Source: Ruegeria lacuscaerulensis ITI-1157 (GTDB lineage: Bacteria > Pseudomonadota > Alphaproteobacteria > Rhodobacterales > Rhodobacteraceae). From it: DNA of 64,000 bases. The position numbers and the translations under genes were made by a program. This document shows, one piece after another, positions 47,414-56,475 of this stretch (positions are counted from its first letter, which is position 1; each line of letters begins with the position of its first letter). The notes beneath the pieces are model-generated. The model did not search any database. It had not been told where the DNA came from and worked only from the letters and a program-made list of their open reading frames with translations. The DNA is taken from assembly GCA_000161775.1 (NCBI GenBank), contig GG704596.1:2898115-2962114 (forward strand), in the 5' to 3' direction.

Positions 47414-48460
47414 ATGGGACTCTTCATCCTTCGACGATTGGGCGTGATGCTGCTGACGGCTCTGTGCCTGACCTTCGTGGTCTTCTTCCTCACGAACCTT
47501 TATCCGAACCTGGAAAAGCTGGCCAAGACGCAGGGCAACCAGCGCATGTCCGACGAACAGGTCGTTTCGTGGCTGGAAAATCGCGGATACATGCAGCCCA
47601 CGCTGGTGAAATATGGTCAGTGGCTGGGCGTCCTGCCCGGTTTCACCAACACCTTGGAAGACGGCCAGTTCGTCGGCTCCTGCGCCCGCCCCGGATCGAC
47701 CCCGGACACGACCCCCCGCTTTTGTGGGGTCCTGCAAGGTGACTGGGGCTATTCGACGGTGTTCAAGGATGAGGTCGGGACCATAGTCGCGAAACGTCTG
47801 GGCAACACCGGATACCTGATGTTCTGGGTTCTGGTTCTGATGGTCCCGACCGCGCTGCTGGTCGGCATTCTTGCCGGAATGCGCGAAGGTTCGGCGCTGG
47901 ACCGGTCCCTGTCCACATTTTCGATCATCACCACGGCCACCCCGGAATATGTGTCGGGCGTGATTTTCATCGCAGTCTTTACCTCTTCCACCGTTGGCCT
48001 CAAGTGGTTCAAGGGCACGGCAACGCAGGCGATGGACAACCCGACCTTCGAGAACTTCTTTCTGCCGGTGCTGACAATCGCCTTGTATGGCATGGGTTAC
48101 ATCGCGCGCATGACCCGCGCCTCGATGACCGAGGTGATGACCGCCCAGTACATCCGGACGGCACGGCTCAAAGGGGTATCGTTCCCCAACATCGTGATGA
48201 AACACGCGCTGCGCAACGCGCTGATCGCGCCCTTCACCGTCATCATGCTGCAGTTCCCGTGGCTGCTGAACGGCGTCGTGATCGTCGAGACCCTGTTCAA
48301 CTACAAGGGTTTCGGATGGGCGCTGGTGCAGGCCGCGGGCAACAACGACATCCAGCTGCTGCTGGCGATCTCGGTCGTGTCGGTCTTCGTGGTGCTGGTG
48401 ACGCAGCTGATCTCGGATATCGGCTATGTCTACCTCAACCCGCGCATCCGCATTTCATAA
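47414..48460 (+). CDS. ABC importer permease, DppB-like
   Basis: 348 aa with six membrane segments and the EAA loop (ARLKGVSFPNIVMKHALRNAL). Relative to DppB/OppB it has a long periplasmic loop after the first helix (residues about 30-115) containing two cysteines (GSCARPGS, RFCGVLQG) that might form a disulfide. It works with the following permease, 13 bp downstream. Confidence 0.92.
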   Translation: MGLFILRRLGVMLLTALCLTFVVFFLTNLYPNLEKLAKTQGNQRMSDEQVVSWLENRGYMQPTLVKYGQWLGVLPGFTNTLEDGQFVGSCARPGSTPDTTPRFCGVLQGDWGYSTVFKDEVGTIVAKRLGNTGYLMFWVLVLMVPTALLVGILAGMREGSALDRSLSTFSIITTATPEYVSGVIFIAVFTSSTVGLKWFKGTATQAMDNPTFENFFLPVLTIALYGMGYIARMTRASMTEVMTAQYIRTARLKGVSFPNIVMKHALRNALIAPFTVIMLQFPWLLNGVVIVETLFNYKGFGWALVQAAGNNDIQLLLAISVVSVFVVLVTQLISDIGYVYLNPRIRIS

Positions 48461-48473
48461 GGGAGGATAGACC

Positions 48474-49937
48474 ATGGAACCTCTGAGCTGGACTGGCTCT
48501 ATCGCCTTTCTGAACCCGATCCTGATGATCGCGCTGGTTGCGCTGGCCGTCTCGGTCCTGGCCTGGATCCTGGCCAGCATCGTGCTGCCTGAACCCCAGG
48601 TGATCGTGAACCCGGATGGCACCGTCAGTTCGGGTGGCGGGCTGCGCAGCCTGGTCGAAACCGCGCTGTGGTATTCCTTTCTGGCCAGCATCGCGACGGT
48701 GGTCGCCTATCTGCTGCTGGGCGTATTCTTGGGAACCGGAGCCGGCATCGTCGGTGCCGTCGCGCAGCAGTTTCTGCCGGTCTGGGTGTCGCTGATCATC
48801 CTGTTTGCGATGTCGGTCGCCTTCAAGCGGCGGCTGGGCCTGTATGGCAAGCTGTTCGACAGCCCGATCGGCATGATCGGCTTTGCTTTGGTCATGTTCT
48901 GGGTGTTCACCGGCATTTTCGGCGCGCTCGACCTGATCGTGACCCATGACCCGCTGGTGCAGATCTCGGGTATGAAAAACAAGGTGCCGGGTACCCCCCT
49001 GCCCAACGCCGAGGAGGGCCAGTACGCCTGGTATCTGCTGGGTGGCGACAACCTTGCCCGCGACGTGTTCAGCCGCATGGTCAAAGGCGCATGGATAGTG
49101 GTGCAGATCGCGCCTCTGGCGACGATGTTCGCCTTCATGGTCGGGATCACGCTGGGGCTGCCGGCGGGGTACTATGGCGGACGCCTGGATACGTTCCTGT
49201 CGTTCCTGGCCAACCTGATCCTCGCGTTTCCCGTGATCTTGCTGTTCTATCTTCTGGTGACCCCGGAAATCGTGGCGACCGGCGTGCCGAACTATATGGC
49301 GGCGGTTCTGTTCATCTTCCCGATCCTGTTCATCACCGTTCTGCTGAATTCGCGCTATTACACGCGCCCGAAATTTCGGACACCTCTGCTGATCGGCGTG
49401 TTGGGTGTCGCGATCTGGCTGTACCTGTCGCTGATCTCGACCGGGGGATACATGATCCGAACCGAGGACTACAGCATCTGGGGGCTGCCGACCTTTCTGG
49501 ATCTGTTCGACATCCCGGGCGGGATTCTGGTGGTCTTCGTGTCGGTTGTCTTCGTCAACTCGCCCACGGTGTTTCGAATCGTGCGCGGCCTGGCGATGGA
49601 CATCAAGACACGCGACTATGTGGCCGCGGCGCAGACGCGTGGCGAGGGCCCATGGTACATCATGTTGTGGGAGATCCTGCCCAACGCGCGCGGGCCGCTG
49701 ATCGTCGATTTCTGCCTGCGCATCGGTTATACGACCATCCTGTTGGGAACCTTGGGGTTCTTCGGGCTGGGCCTGCCGCCGGAAAGCCCGGACTGGGGTT
49801 CAACCATCAACGAAGGGCGAAAGCTGCTGTCGATCTATCTGCACCCGGCCCTGCCGCCGGCGCTGGCGCTGTTGTCGCTGGTGCTGGGCTTGAATCTGCT
49901 GGCGGACGGCCTGCGTGAAGAAAGCCTGAAGGACTGA
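48474..49937 (+). CDS. ABC importer permease, DppC-like with N-terminal extension
   Basis: 487 aa, much longer than the usual 280-300 aa. The normal DppC start (SPIGMIGFALVMFWVFTGIFG...THDP) is found only at about residue 130; before it lie three extra hydrophobic segments. A second inserted stretch with two hydrophobic segments follows the middle of the core (about residues 280-345). The EAA loop (AAQTRGEGPWYIMLWEILPNARGPL) is intact. A GGGAGG site precedes the ATG. The extra helices are the main oddity of this importer. Confidence 0.9.
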   Translation: MEPLSWTGSIAFLNPILMIALVALAVSVLAWILASIVLPEPQVIVNPDGTVSSGGGLRSLVETALWYSFLASIATVVAYLLLGVFLGTGAGIVGAVAQQFLPVWVSLIILFAMSVAFKRRLGLYGKLFDSPIGMIGFALVMFWVFTGIFGALDLIVTHDPLVQISGMKNKVPGTPLPNAEEGQYAWYLLGGDNLARDVFSRMVKGAWIVVQIAPLATMFAFMVGITLGLPAGYYGGRLDTFLSFLANLILAFPVILLFYLLVTPEIVATGVPNYMAAVLFIFPILFITVLLNSRYYTRPKFRTPLLIGVLGVAIWLYLSLISTGGYMIRTEDYSIWGLPTFLDLFDIPGGILVVFVSVVFVNSPTVFRIVRGLAMDIKTRDYVAAAQTRGEGPWYIMLWEILPNARGPLIVDFCLRIGYTTILLGTLGFFGLGLPPESPDWGSTINEGRKLLSIYLHPALPPALALLSLVLGLNLLADGLREESLKD

Positions 49938-49948
49938 CGTGAAAGCAG

Positions 49949-50000
49949 CCGGGGGGCCAGCCCCCCGGACCCCCCGGGATATTTTGAGCCAGATGAAGGG
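49949..50000 (+). repeat. GC-rich hairpin plus GGGATATTTTGAGCCAGATGAAG tail
   Basis: CCGGGGGG and CCCCCCGG pair around CCAG at 49949-49968. Then come GGACCCCCCGGGATATTTTG and AGCCAGATGAAGG up to 50000. From memory, similar sequences recur between genes in Rhodobacteraceae genomes, so this is probably a dispersed intergenic repeat. It sits between the second permease and ATPase genes. Confidence 0.6.
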
Positions 50001-50032
50001 AATTCCCCGGACTCTCGCGAGGAGCAAGAAAA

Positions 50033-52120
50033 ATGAGCAAAATGGCAGAGTATGACGGGCCGATCCTGGAGATCGACAAGCTGTCGATTTCATTCTTCAC
50101 CCGCCTGCGTGAAATCCCTGCCGTGATGGATTTTTCGGTCAGCGTACAGCCGGGCGAAGCCGTCGGGCTGGTCGGTGAGTCAGGCTGCGGGAAATCCACG
50201 GTGGCCTTGGGTGTGATGCAGGATCTGGGCAAGAACGGGCGGATCGTCGGAGGCACGATCAAGTTCAAGGGCCGCGATCTGAGCGAGATGAGCGCCGAGG
50301 AGTTGCGCGACATCCGCGGCAACGAGATCGCGATGATCTATCAGGAGCCGATGGCCTCATTGAACCCGGCGATGAAGATCGGCAGGCAGCTGATGGAAGT
50401 GCCGATGATACATGAGAGCGTGAGCAAGGAAGAGGCCTATGCCCGCGCGCTGGAGGTCGTGACCGACGTGCGCCTGCCCGATCCCGAGCGAATGCTGAAC
50501 AGTTTTCCGCATCAGCTGTCCGGGGGCCAGCAGCAGCGCATCGTGATCGCGATGGCGCTGATGTCCAAACCATCGCTGCTGATCCTGGACGAACCCACGA
50601 CAGCTCTGGACGTGACCGTCGAAGCGGCCGTGGTGGAGTTGGTCAAGGATCTGGGCAAGAAATACGGCACCTCCATGCTGTTCATTTCTCACAATCTTGG
50701 GCTGGTTCTGGAAACCTGTGACCGCCTGTGCGTGATGTACTCGGGCGAGGCGGTCGAGCGTGGTTCGATCCATGACGTGTTCGACGAAATGCAGCACCCT
50801 TACACCCAGGCATTGTTCCGCTCTATCCCCCTGCCCGGTGCCGACAAGAACGCGCGCCCGCTGGTTGCGATTCCGGGGAATTTTCCGCTGCCGCATGAGC
50901 GCCCGCCAGGCTGCAATTTCGGACCGCGCTGCGACTATTTCGAAGAGGGGCGCTGTGATGCACAGGACATCCCGATGTTCCCGGTGCCCGGAAATGACAG
51001 GCACCATACGCGGTGTCTGAAATTCCAAGAGATCGACTGGAACGCGCCGGTCACCCTGGCCGAGCAAAAGCAGAAAGGTGAGATCGGGAAAACCGTTCTG
51101 AAGATCGAGAACCTCAAGAAGTATTACGAAGTTGCCGCCAATGCGCTGTTCGGCGGGGGCGAGAAGAAGGTGGTGAAGGCCAACGAGACCTTGACCTTTG
51201 AGGCGCGCGAATCCGAGACTTTGGCGATCGTGGGCGAATCCGGCTGCGGCAAGTCCACCTTTGCCAAGGTTCTGATGGGTCTGGAAACCGCCACGGACGG
51301 GCAGATCCTGCTGGACAACCGCAACATCGAGCATCTGCCGATCGAGGAGCGGGACGCCAAGACCATCGGCGAAGTCCAGATGGTGTTCCAGAACCCGTTC
51401 GACACGCTGAACCCTTCGATGACGGTGGGGCGGCAGATCATCCGCGCGCTCGAGATCTTCGGCGTTGGAAAGTCGGAAGCCGAGCGCAAACAACGGATGC
51501 TGGAGTTGCTGGATCTGGTGAAACTGCCAAGGGCCTTTGCCGACCGGATGCCGCGCCAATTGTCAGGCGGCCAGAAACAAAGGGTCGGGATTGCCCGGGC
51601 TTTTGCCGGGGATGCGCGCATCGTCGTCGCGGACGAGCCGGTTTCGGCGCTGGACGTTTCAGTTCAGGCCGCGGTGACCGATCTGTTGATGGAGATCCAG
51701 CGCGAGCACAAGACCACATTGCTGTTCATCAGCCACGATCTGTCGATCGTCCGCTATCTGAGCGATCGGGTCATGGTGATGTATCTGGGCCATGTGGTCG
51801 AACTGGGCACCACCGATCAGGTGTTCTCGCCGCCTTATCACCCCTACACCGAGGCGCTTCTGAGCGCCGTTCCGATCGCTGACACCTCGGTCGAGAAAAA
51901 GCACATCGTGTTGGATGGCGACATTCCCTCGGCGATGGACCCTCCTCCGGGATGCCCGTTCCAAACCCGCTGCCGCTGGAAGTCAGAGGTGCCCGGAGGG
52001 CTGTGTGACACCGAGGTGCCGCCGGTCAAAACCCTGTCGGAGGGGCACCAGATAAAGTGCCACCTTGCGGACGACATCCTTGCCAGAATGGAGCCGGTGA
52101 TAAAAATCGCCGCTGAGTGA
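50033..52120 (+). CDS. ABC importer ATPase, DppD-DppF fusion
   Basis: 695 aa with two complete ABC domains. Domain 1: Walker A GESGCGKS near residue 48, signature LSGGQQQR, Walker B LLILDEPTTALD. Domain 2: GESGCGKS near 400, signature LSGGQKQR, Walker B IVVADEPVSALD. Each ends with the oligopeptide-ATPase tail (PGCNFGPRCDYF; PGCPFQTRCRWK) with conserved cysteines. It powers the importer encoded upstream; the fusion replaces separate D and F subunits. GAGGAGC lies before ATG 50033. Confidence 0.95.
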   Translation: MSKMAEYDGPILEIDKLSISFFTRLREIPAVMDFSVSVQPGEAVGLVGESGCGKSTVALGVMQDLGKNGRIVGGTIKFKGRDLSEMSAEELRDIRGNEIAMIYQEPMASLNPAMKIGRQLMEVPMIHESVSKEEAYARALEVVTDVRLPDPERMLNSFPHQLSGGQQQRIVIAMALMSKPSLLILDEPTTALDVTVEAAVVELVKDLGKKYGTSMLFISHNLGLVLETCDRLCVMYSGEAVERGSIHDVFDEMQHPYTQALFRSIPLPGADKNARPLVAIPGNFPLPHERPPGCNFGPRCDYFEEGRCDAQDIPMFPVPGNDRHHTRCLKFQEIDWNAPVTLAEQKQKGEIGKTVLKIENLKKYYEVAANALFGGGEKKVVKANETLTFEARESETLAIVGESGCGKSTFAKVLMGLETATDGQILLDNRNIEHLPIEERDAKTIGEVQMVFQNPFDTLNPSMTVGRQIIRALEIFGVGKSEAERKQRMLELLDLVKLPRAFADRMPRQLSGGQKQRVGIARAFAGDARIVVADEPVSALDVSVQAAVTDLLMEIQREHKTTLLFISHDLSIVRYLSDRVMVMYLGHVVELGTTDQVFSPPYHPYTEALLSAVPIADTSVEKKHIVLDGDIPSAMDPPPGCPFQTRCRWKSEVPGGLCDTEVPPVKTLSEGHQIKCHLADDILARMEPVIKIAAE

Positions 52121-52138
52121 TCCTGACTATGCACAAAC

Positions 52139-52160
52139 AAGACCGGCGGATGCCGGTCTT
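52139..52160. terminator. bidirectional terminator after ABC importer operon
   Basis: AAGACCGGC pairs with GCCGGTCTT around GGAT; it lies between the importer ATPase gene and the convergent lytic transglycosylase gene and could serve both. Confidence 0.75.
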
Positions 52161-52183
52161 CATTTCCCGATCCCTGTCCGCCG

Positions 52184-52762
52184 CTATCCGCCCCAGATCA
52201 CTTTGACGTAGTTCTGGGTTTCCGCGTAGGGCGGGACACCGCCATGCTTTTCGACCGCCTTCGGCCCCGCATTGTATGCCGCCAGCGCCAGGCGCCAGGA
52301 CTTGAATTTCTTGTACTGCCACGAAAGATAGCGTGCACCGCCTTCGAGGTTCTGTTGGGGATCGTGCGGGTTCACGCCCAATATCCGGGCCGTCTGCGGC
52401 ATCAGCTGAGCCAGCCCCAGCGCCCCTTTGTGTGATCTCGCATGCGGGTTCCAGCCGCTCTCCTGCTGGACCAGCCGCAGGAACAAGTCTTCGGGAACGT
52501 TGTGCTTGCGCGCGGCCTGCCGGGCCATGGCCAGATACTGTCCTGTGTACTTGCCCGTGTATCGCTTGTTGAACTGGCCTTGGGCCGCCTTGGGCTTGAG
52601 CCGTTCCGAGTCTCGATACTGGCTGGCCGCACGCGTATCCAGGATCTTCGCCTGTTTCAGGAAAATATCCTTGCGGTTCTTGCTCGAGAGCACATCGGCC
52701 CCCGCCGCAACAGACGTCAGCGCAAGGAAGACAACCGCGAAACCAGTCAACACATACCGCAT
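52184..52762 (-). CDS. SLT-domain lytic transglycosylase
   Basis: 192 aa. A signal peptide (residues 1-22) is followed by a short linker and an SLT/lysozyme-like domain: catalytic glutamate E101 in [21 protein letters not shown] and [16 protein letters not shown]. It cleaves peptidoglycan in the periplasm. Short for the family, with no extra peptidoglycan-binding domain, so similar to conjugation or secretion-associated SLTs, though no such system is adjacent. Confidence 0.9.
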   Translation of the reverse strand: MRYVLTGFAVVFLALTSVAAGADVLSSKNRKDIFLKQAKILDTRAASQYRDSERLKPKAAQGQFNKRYTGKYTGQYLAMARQAARKHNVPEDLFLRLVQQESGWNPHARSHKGALGLAQLMPQTARILGVNPHDPQQNLEGGARYLSWQYKKFKSWRLALAAYNAGPKAVEKHGGVPPYAETQNYVKVIWGG

Positions 52763-52966
52763 TCAAGCAAATCCCGCCCGTTCTGCCCTCAGGACGAGTA
52801 TAGGTATTTCAAGCCGAAATGAAAGCTTGGTTAATCGCGGGTGAAAATTCAAAGCTCGGGCTCCACCATGATCCATGTTCCAACCCGCGCGCGGGGGGTA
52901 TAGGGTTTGGTGGAACACCGCGCGAGATTCGCGCCCCAACCCGCAAGACAGGATACGAGGAAAAAC

Positions 52967-53452
52967 ATGGCAGGTTCAGTCAACAAGGTCATTCTGATCG
53001 GCAATCTCGGACGTGATCCCGAGGTTCGGTCGTTTCAGAACGGAGGCAAGGTCTGCAACCTGCGCATCGCCACCTCGGAAACCTGGAAGGACCGCAACAC
53101 CGGCGAGCGCCGCGAACGGACCGAGTGGCACTCGGTCGCGATTTTCCAGGAAGGCCTGGTCCGGGTGGCCGAGCAATACCTTCGCAAGGGGTCCAAGGTA
53201 TATGTCGAGGGCCAGCTGCAGACACGCAAGTGGCAAGACCAGTCCGGTCAGGACCGCTACTCGACCGAAGTCGTCCTGCAAGGTTTCGGCTCGACTCTGG
53301 TGATGCTGGATGGCCGTGGTGAGGGCAGCGGCGGCGGTGGGTACGGCGGCGGCCAGTCCGGCGGCTACTCGGACCCCTACGGCGCACCGGCGGGCGGCAG
53401 CGCCCCTGCCCCGGCCTCGGGCGGGATCGACGACGACGAGATCCCGTTCTGA
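52967..53452 (+). CDS. ssb: single-stranded DNA-binding protein
   Basis: 161 aa from ATG 52967 with GAGG upstream. OB-fold residues 1-110 ([24 protein letters not shown]), a Gly-rich linker, and the acidic interaction tip DDDEIPF. It protects ssDNA in replication and repair. uvrA, often divergent from ssb, is not present; instead a lytic transglycosylase gene lies divergent. No LexA box was recognised. Confidence 0.97.
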   Translation: MAGSVNKVILIGNLGRDPEVRSFQNGGKVCNLRIATSETWKDRNTGERRERTEWHSVAIFQEGLVRVAEQYLRKGSKVYVEGQLQTRKWQDQSGQDRYSTEVVLQGFGSTLVMLDGRGEGSGGGGYGGGQSGGYSDPYGAPAGGSAPAPASGGIDDDEIPF

Positions 53453-53469
53453 TCTGACGGAGACGCAAC

Positions 53470-54540
53470 ATGACATGGTCCTTCGCCGTCGGTCGGCTGC
53501 TTGGCTCTGAACTGAGGGTCCATGTCACCTTTTTCCTGCTGCTGGCGTGGGTCGGTTTCGCGGCCTATGCCGAGGGCGGCCTGCCCGCCGCACTGAACAA
53601 CATCCTGTTCGTCCTGGCTCTGTTTGCCTGCGTGGTCGCGCACGAATTCGGCCACGCGCTGATGGCCCGGCGCTATGGCATCCGCACGCCGGACATCACA
53701 CTCCTGCCGATCGGCGGCCTGGCGCGGCTTGAGCGGATGCCGGAAAAACCCATGCAGGAAGTCGCCGTGGCGCTGGCCGGCCCGGCGGTAAACATCGTCA
53801 TCTGGTTTGTTCTGGTGGGGCTGGGTGCCGGCATGCAACTGGATGCGATGGCCCATATCGACTCGGCGCGCGTCGATCTGCTCAGCCGTCTGGCCTATGT
53901 GAACCTGTTCCTGGCGGTCTTCAATCTGATCCCGGCCTTTCCGATGGATGGTGGCCGGGTGTTCCGGGCGCTGCTGTGCCTGAAAATGGACCGGGTCAAG
54001 GCCACGCGGGCTGCGGCTGCTGCCGGACAGATCGTGGCGGTGGGTTTCGGTTTTCTGGGGCTCAGCACCGGGAACCCGATCCTGATCCTGATCGCGGTGT
54101 TCGTGTTCATCGCCGCCAATGCCGAAAGCCAGGATGTCGAGATGCGTTCGGTCGCGCGGCGCGTGCTGGCGCGCGACGCGATGATCACCGAATTCCACGC
54201 ACTGACGCCGCAGGACACGCTGGGCACGGCCGCGCAAGCCGTGATCCAGACCACACAGCATGAATTCCCGGTGCTGGGCCCTGACGGGAAGTTGCTGGGA
54301 TTCGTGACGCGCAACCGCTTGTTTGCGGCCCTGGCCGGCGATCACCCCCGGTCGGAACCGGCCACCTCGGTCATGGAAACGGACATTCCAATCGTGCCCC
54401 TGACCAGCGGGCTCGAAGCGGTTCTGGATGGGCTACACGGCGGCGCGCCGGCGGTGGCCGTCTGCACCAAGGCGGGGCAGATGGTCGGGTACATCACCCG
54501 CGAAAACATCGGAGAGCTGATGGTGATCCGCGGGCGCTGA
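53470..54540 (+). CDS. site-2 protease family (M50) with CBS domains
   Basis: 356 aa. The zinc motif HEFGH (58-62) and the third ligand in NLIPAFPMDGGR lie in a six-helix membrane domain (residues 1-220). Two CBS motifs follow (about 235-290 and 300-355). Such rhomboid-unrelated intramembrane proteases are found near ssb in Rhodobacterales; substrates are unknown. The CBS pair suggests adenosine-nucleotide control. It ends 5 bp from the stop of the convergent aroB. Confidence 0.92.
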   Translation: MTWSFAVGRLLGSELRVHVTFFLLLAWVGFAAYAEGGLPAALNNILFVLALFACVVAHEFGHALMARRYGIRTPDITLLPIGGLARLERMPEKPMQEVAVALAGPAVNIVIWFVLVGLGAGMQLDAMAHIDSARVDLLSRLAYVNLFLAVFNLIPAFPMDGGRVFRALLCLKMDRVKATRAAAAAGQIVAVGFGFLGLSTGNPILILIAVFVFIAANAESQDVEMRSVARRVLARDAMITEFHALTPQDTLGTAAQAVIQTTQHEFPVLGPDGKLLGFVTRNRLFAALAGDHPRSEPATSVMETDIPIVPLTSGLEAVLDGLHGGAPAVAVCTKAGQMVGYITRENIGELMVIRGR

Positions 54541-54545
54541 GGCCG

Positions 54546-55658
54546 TCAGCAGGTGGCCAGCGCATCCTCGAGCACGGACAGAACCGCATCGCGCGGCACG
54601 TCCGACGTGACGAAGGCCTGCCCGATTCCGCGCGCCAGGATGAACCGCAGCTGACCGTCCACCACCTTCTTGTCCTGCGCCATCAGATCGACCAGCGCCT
54701 CGGCGCCCGGCAGATCACCGGGAATGTCGGCCAGGTCGGTCTTCATGCCCATCGCGCGCAGATGCGCCCGAACGCGGCTGGGGTCTTCTTGCGAACACAG
54801 GCCCAGGCGCGCCGACAGCTCGAAGGCCAGGGCACAGCCGATGGCCACGCCTTCGCCATGCAGCAACCGGTCGGAATAGCCGGTCGCGGCCTCGAGCGCG
54901 TGACAGAAGGTGTGGCCCAGGTTCAGCAGCGCCCGGTCGCCCTGCTCGGTCTCGTCGCGCGCGACGATGTCGGCCTTCATCTGCACCGAGCGTGTCACCG
55001 CCTGAACCCGCGCCGCCATGTCGCCCCCGGCAAGCGCGGGGCCGTTGCGTTCCAGCCATTCAAAGAATTCAGCATCGCCCAGCAGGCCGTATTTCACGAC
55101 CTCGCCATAGCCCGCCAGAAAATCGCGCGCCGTCAAGGTGCCCAGAACCGAGGTATCTGCCAGCACCAGTGACGGCTGGTGGAAGGCGCCGATCAGGTTC
55201 TTGCCTTGCGGGGCGTTGATGCCGGTCTTGCCGCCCACCGAACTGTCGACCTGCGCCAGCAGCGAGGTCGGGATCTGCACGAACCGCACCCCCCGACGCA
55301 GCACGGCAGCGGCAAACCCGGCCAGATCGCCGATCACCCCGCCGCCAAAGGCCACGACCACGTCGCGGCGCTCGACCTTTTCGGCCAGCAGCCATTCGAC
55401 CGCGCGTTCGAACTGGGGCCAGCTTTTGGTGGCCTCGCCCGGAGGCAGAGCCAGGGCCGTCATCTCGACCCCGGCCGCCGCCAGCCCGGCGCGCAGCGCG
55501 TCCAGGTGCAGACCGGCCACCGTTTCATCCGTCAGCACCGCCACCCGCGGGCGGTGCAGCAGAGGCTTGATCCGCACCCCGGCCTGCGCCAACAGGTCAG
55601 GCCCGATTTCCACGTCATAGGACCGTTCGGCCAGATCAACGAATACGGTTTGATGCAT
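54546..55658 (-). CDS. aroB: 3-dehydroquinate synthase
   Basis: 370 aa. NAD loop GGGVIGDLAGFAAAV, metal site in NLGHTFCHALE and HGEGVAIG, and KTGINAPQGKN are all typical. It makes 3-dehydroquinate from DAHP in the shikimate pathway. It directly follows aroK with no spacer between stop and start codons. Confidence 0.96.
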   Translation of the reverse strand: MHQTVFVDLAERSYDVEIGPDLLAQAGVRIKPLLHRPRVAVLTDETVAGLHLDALRAGLAAAGVEMTALALPPGEATKSWPQFERAVEWLLAEKVERRDVVVAFGGGVIGDLAGFAAAVLRRGVRFVQIPTSLLAQVDSSVGGKTGINAPQGKNLIGAFHQPSLVLADTSVLGTLTARDFLAGYGEVVKYGLLGDAEFFEWLERNGPALAGGDMAARVQAVTRSVQMKADIVARDETEQGDRALLNLGHTFCHALEAATGYSDRLLHGEGVAIGCALAFELSARLGLCSQEDPSRVRAHLRAMGMKTDLADIPGDLPGAEALVDLMAQDKKVVDGQLRFILARGIGQAFVTSDVPRDAVLSVLEDALATC

Positions 55659-56246
55659 CTACTTCAGTTCCAGAACGTCAGGGCGCGTCGCCAGTTTCTC
55701 CAACACCCGGTCCACCATGTCCTCGATCGCGGTTTCGCCATCCGAATCCACGACCAGGTCGGCCTGTTGGTAAAGCGGAACCCGCGCCTGGTACAAGGCG
55801 CTCAGCGTCGCATACGGATCGGGGGTGCGCAGCAGCGGCCGGGTATCCTTGTGGCGGACCCGGTTCCACAGCACCTCAAGATCGGCCCGCAACCAGACGG
55901 ACACGCCGCGTTCCGAGATCATCCTGCGGTTCGCCTCGGACAAAAACGCCCCGCCCCCCGTTGACAGGATGCCCTTCTGCTCGTCCAGCAACCGGCCGAT
56001 GACCTGGCTTTCCTTGGCGCGAAAGAACGCCTCGCCGTCGCGTTCGAAAATCTCGGGAATGGTCATGTTGGCGGCCGATTCGATCTCGGCATCGCTGTCC
56101 AGAAACGGAACGCCCAGTCGGGCGGCCAGCGCCCGCCCCACGGCGGTTTTGCCGGCACCCATCATGCCCACCATGACCACCGTTTTGTGCAGATCAAAGA
56201 CCTGTTGCCCCGGTGTCGGGGCCTCATTTTGCCTAATTTCGCTCAT
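55659..56246 (-). CDS. aroK: shikimate kinase
   Basis: 195 aa from ATG 56246; the longer frame is not used. Walker A GMMGAGKT (27-34), DSDAEIE for shikimate/Mg binding, and STGGGAF. It phosphorylates shikimate; co-transcribed with aroB. The first ~20 residues are an extra N-terminal tail compared with E. coli AroK. Confidence 0.95.
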   Translation of the reverse strand: MSEIRQNEAPTPGQQVFDLHKTVVMVGMMGAGKTAVGRALAARLGVPFLDSDAEIESAANMTIPEIFERDGEAFFRAKESQVIGRLLDEQKGILSTGGGAFLSEANRRMISERGVSVWLRADLEVLWNRVRHKDTRPLLRTPDPYATLSALYQARVPLYQQADLVVDSDGETAIEDMVDRVLEKLATRPDVLELK

Positions 56247-56325
56247 TTCCCCGTGAATGACGTGATCTTGGAAAAAATGCCAGCTATAACTTGGCCAAAA
56301 TTGAAAAATGAGGCAGCGTTGCGCA

Positions 56326-56475
56326 ATGGGCCGACTGATCAAACTCCTGCTCTATATTACATGCTTGGCTTTCATCGGGTTGGTGGCCTACGCCTACCTG
56401 GGGCCGTATTTCGGCGCTGACTTCTCGGCCCCGCAAAGTGAAATCAGCGAACCGGTTATCCTGAATGTCGACTAG
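56326..56475 (+). CDS. small single-pass membrane protein (49 aa)
   Basis: 49 aa: MGRLIKLLLYITCLAFIGLV and a further hydrophobic part up to about residue 28, then an acidic tail ending EPVILNVD. Its stop overlaps the start of the 508-aa envelope protein by 11 bp, suggesting coupling. It is divergent from aroK. No family name recognised; the intact frame, hydrophobic helix and overlap support it as a gene. Confidence 0.6.
   Translation: MGRLIKLLLYITCLAFIGLVAYAYLGPYFGADFSAPQSEISEPVILNVD

Noticed and set aside
52850-52966. LexA box upstream of ssb
   Set aside because: GTTC/GAAC half-sites exist but not at the 7-bp spacing known for alphaproteobacterial LexA.
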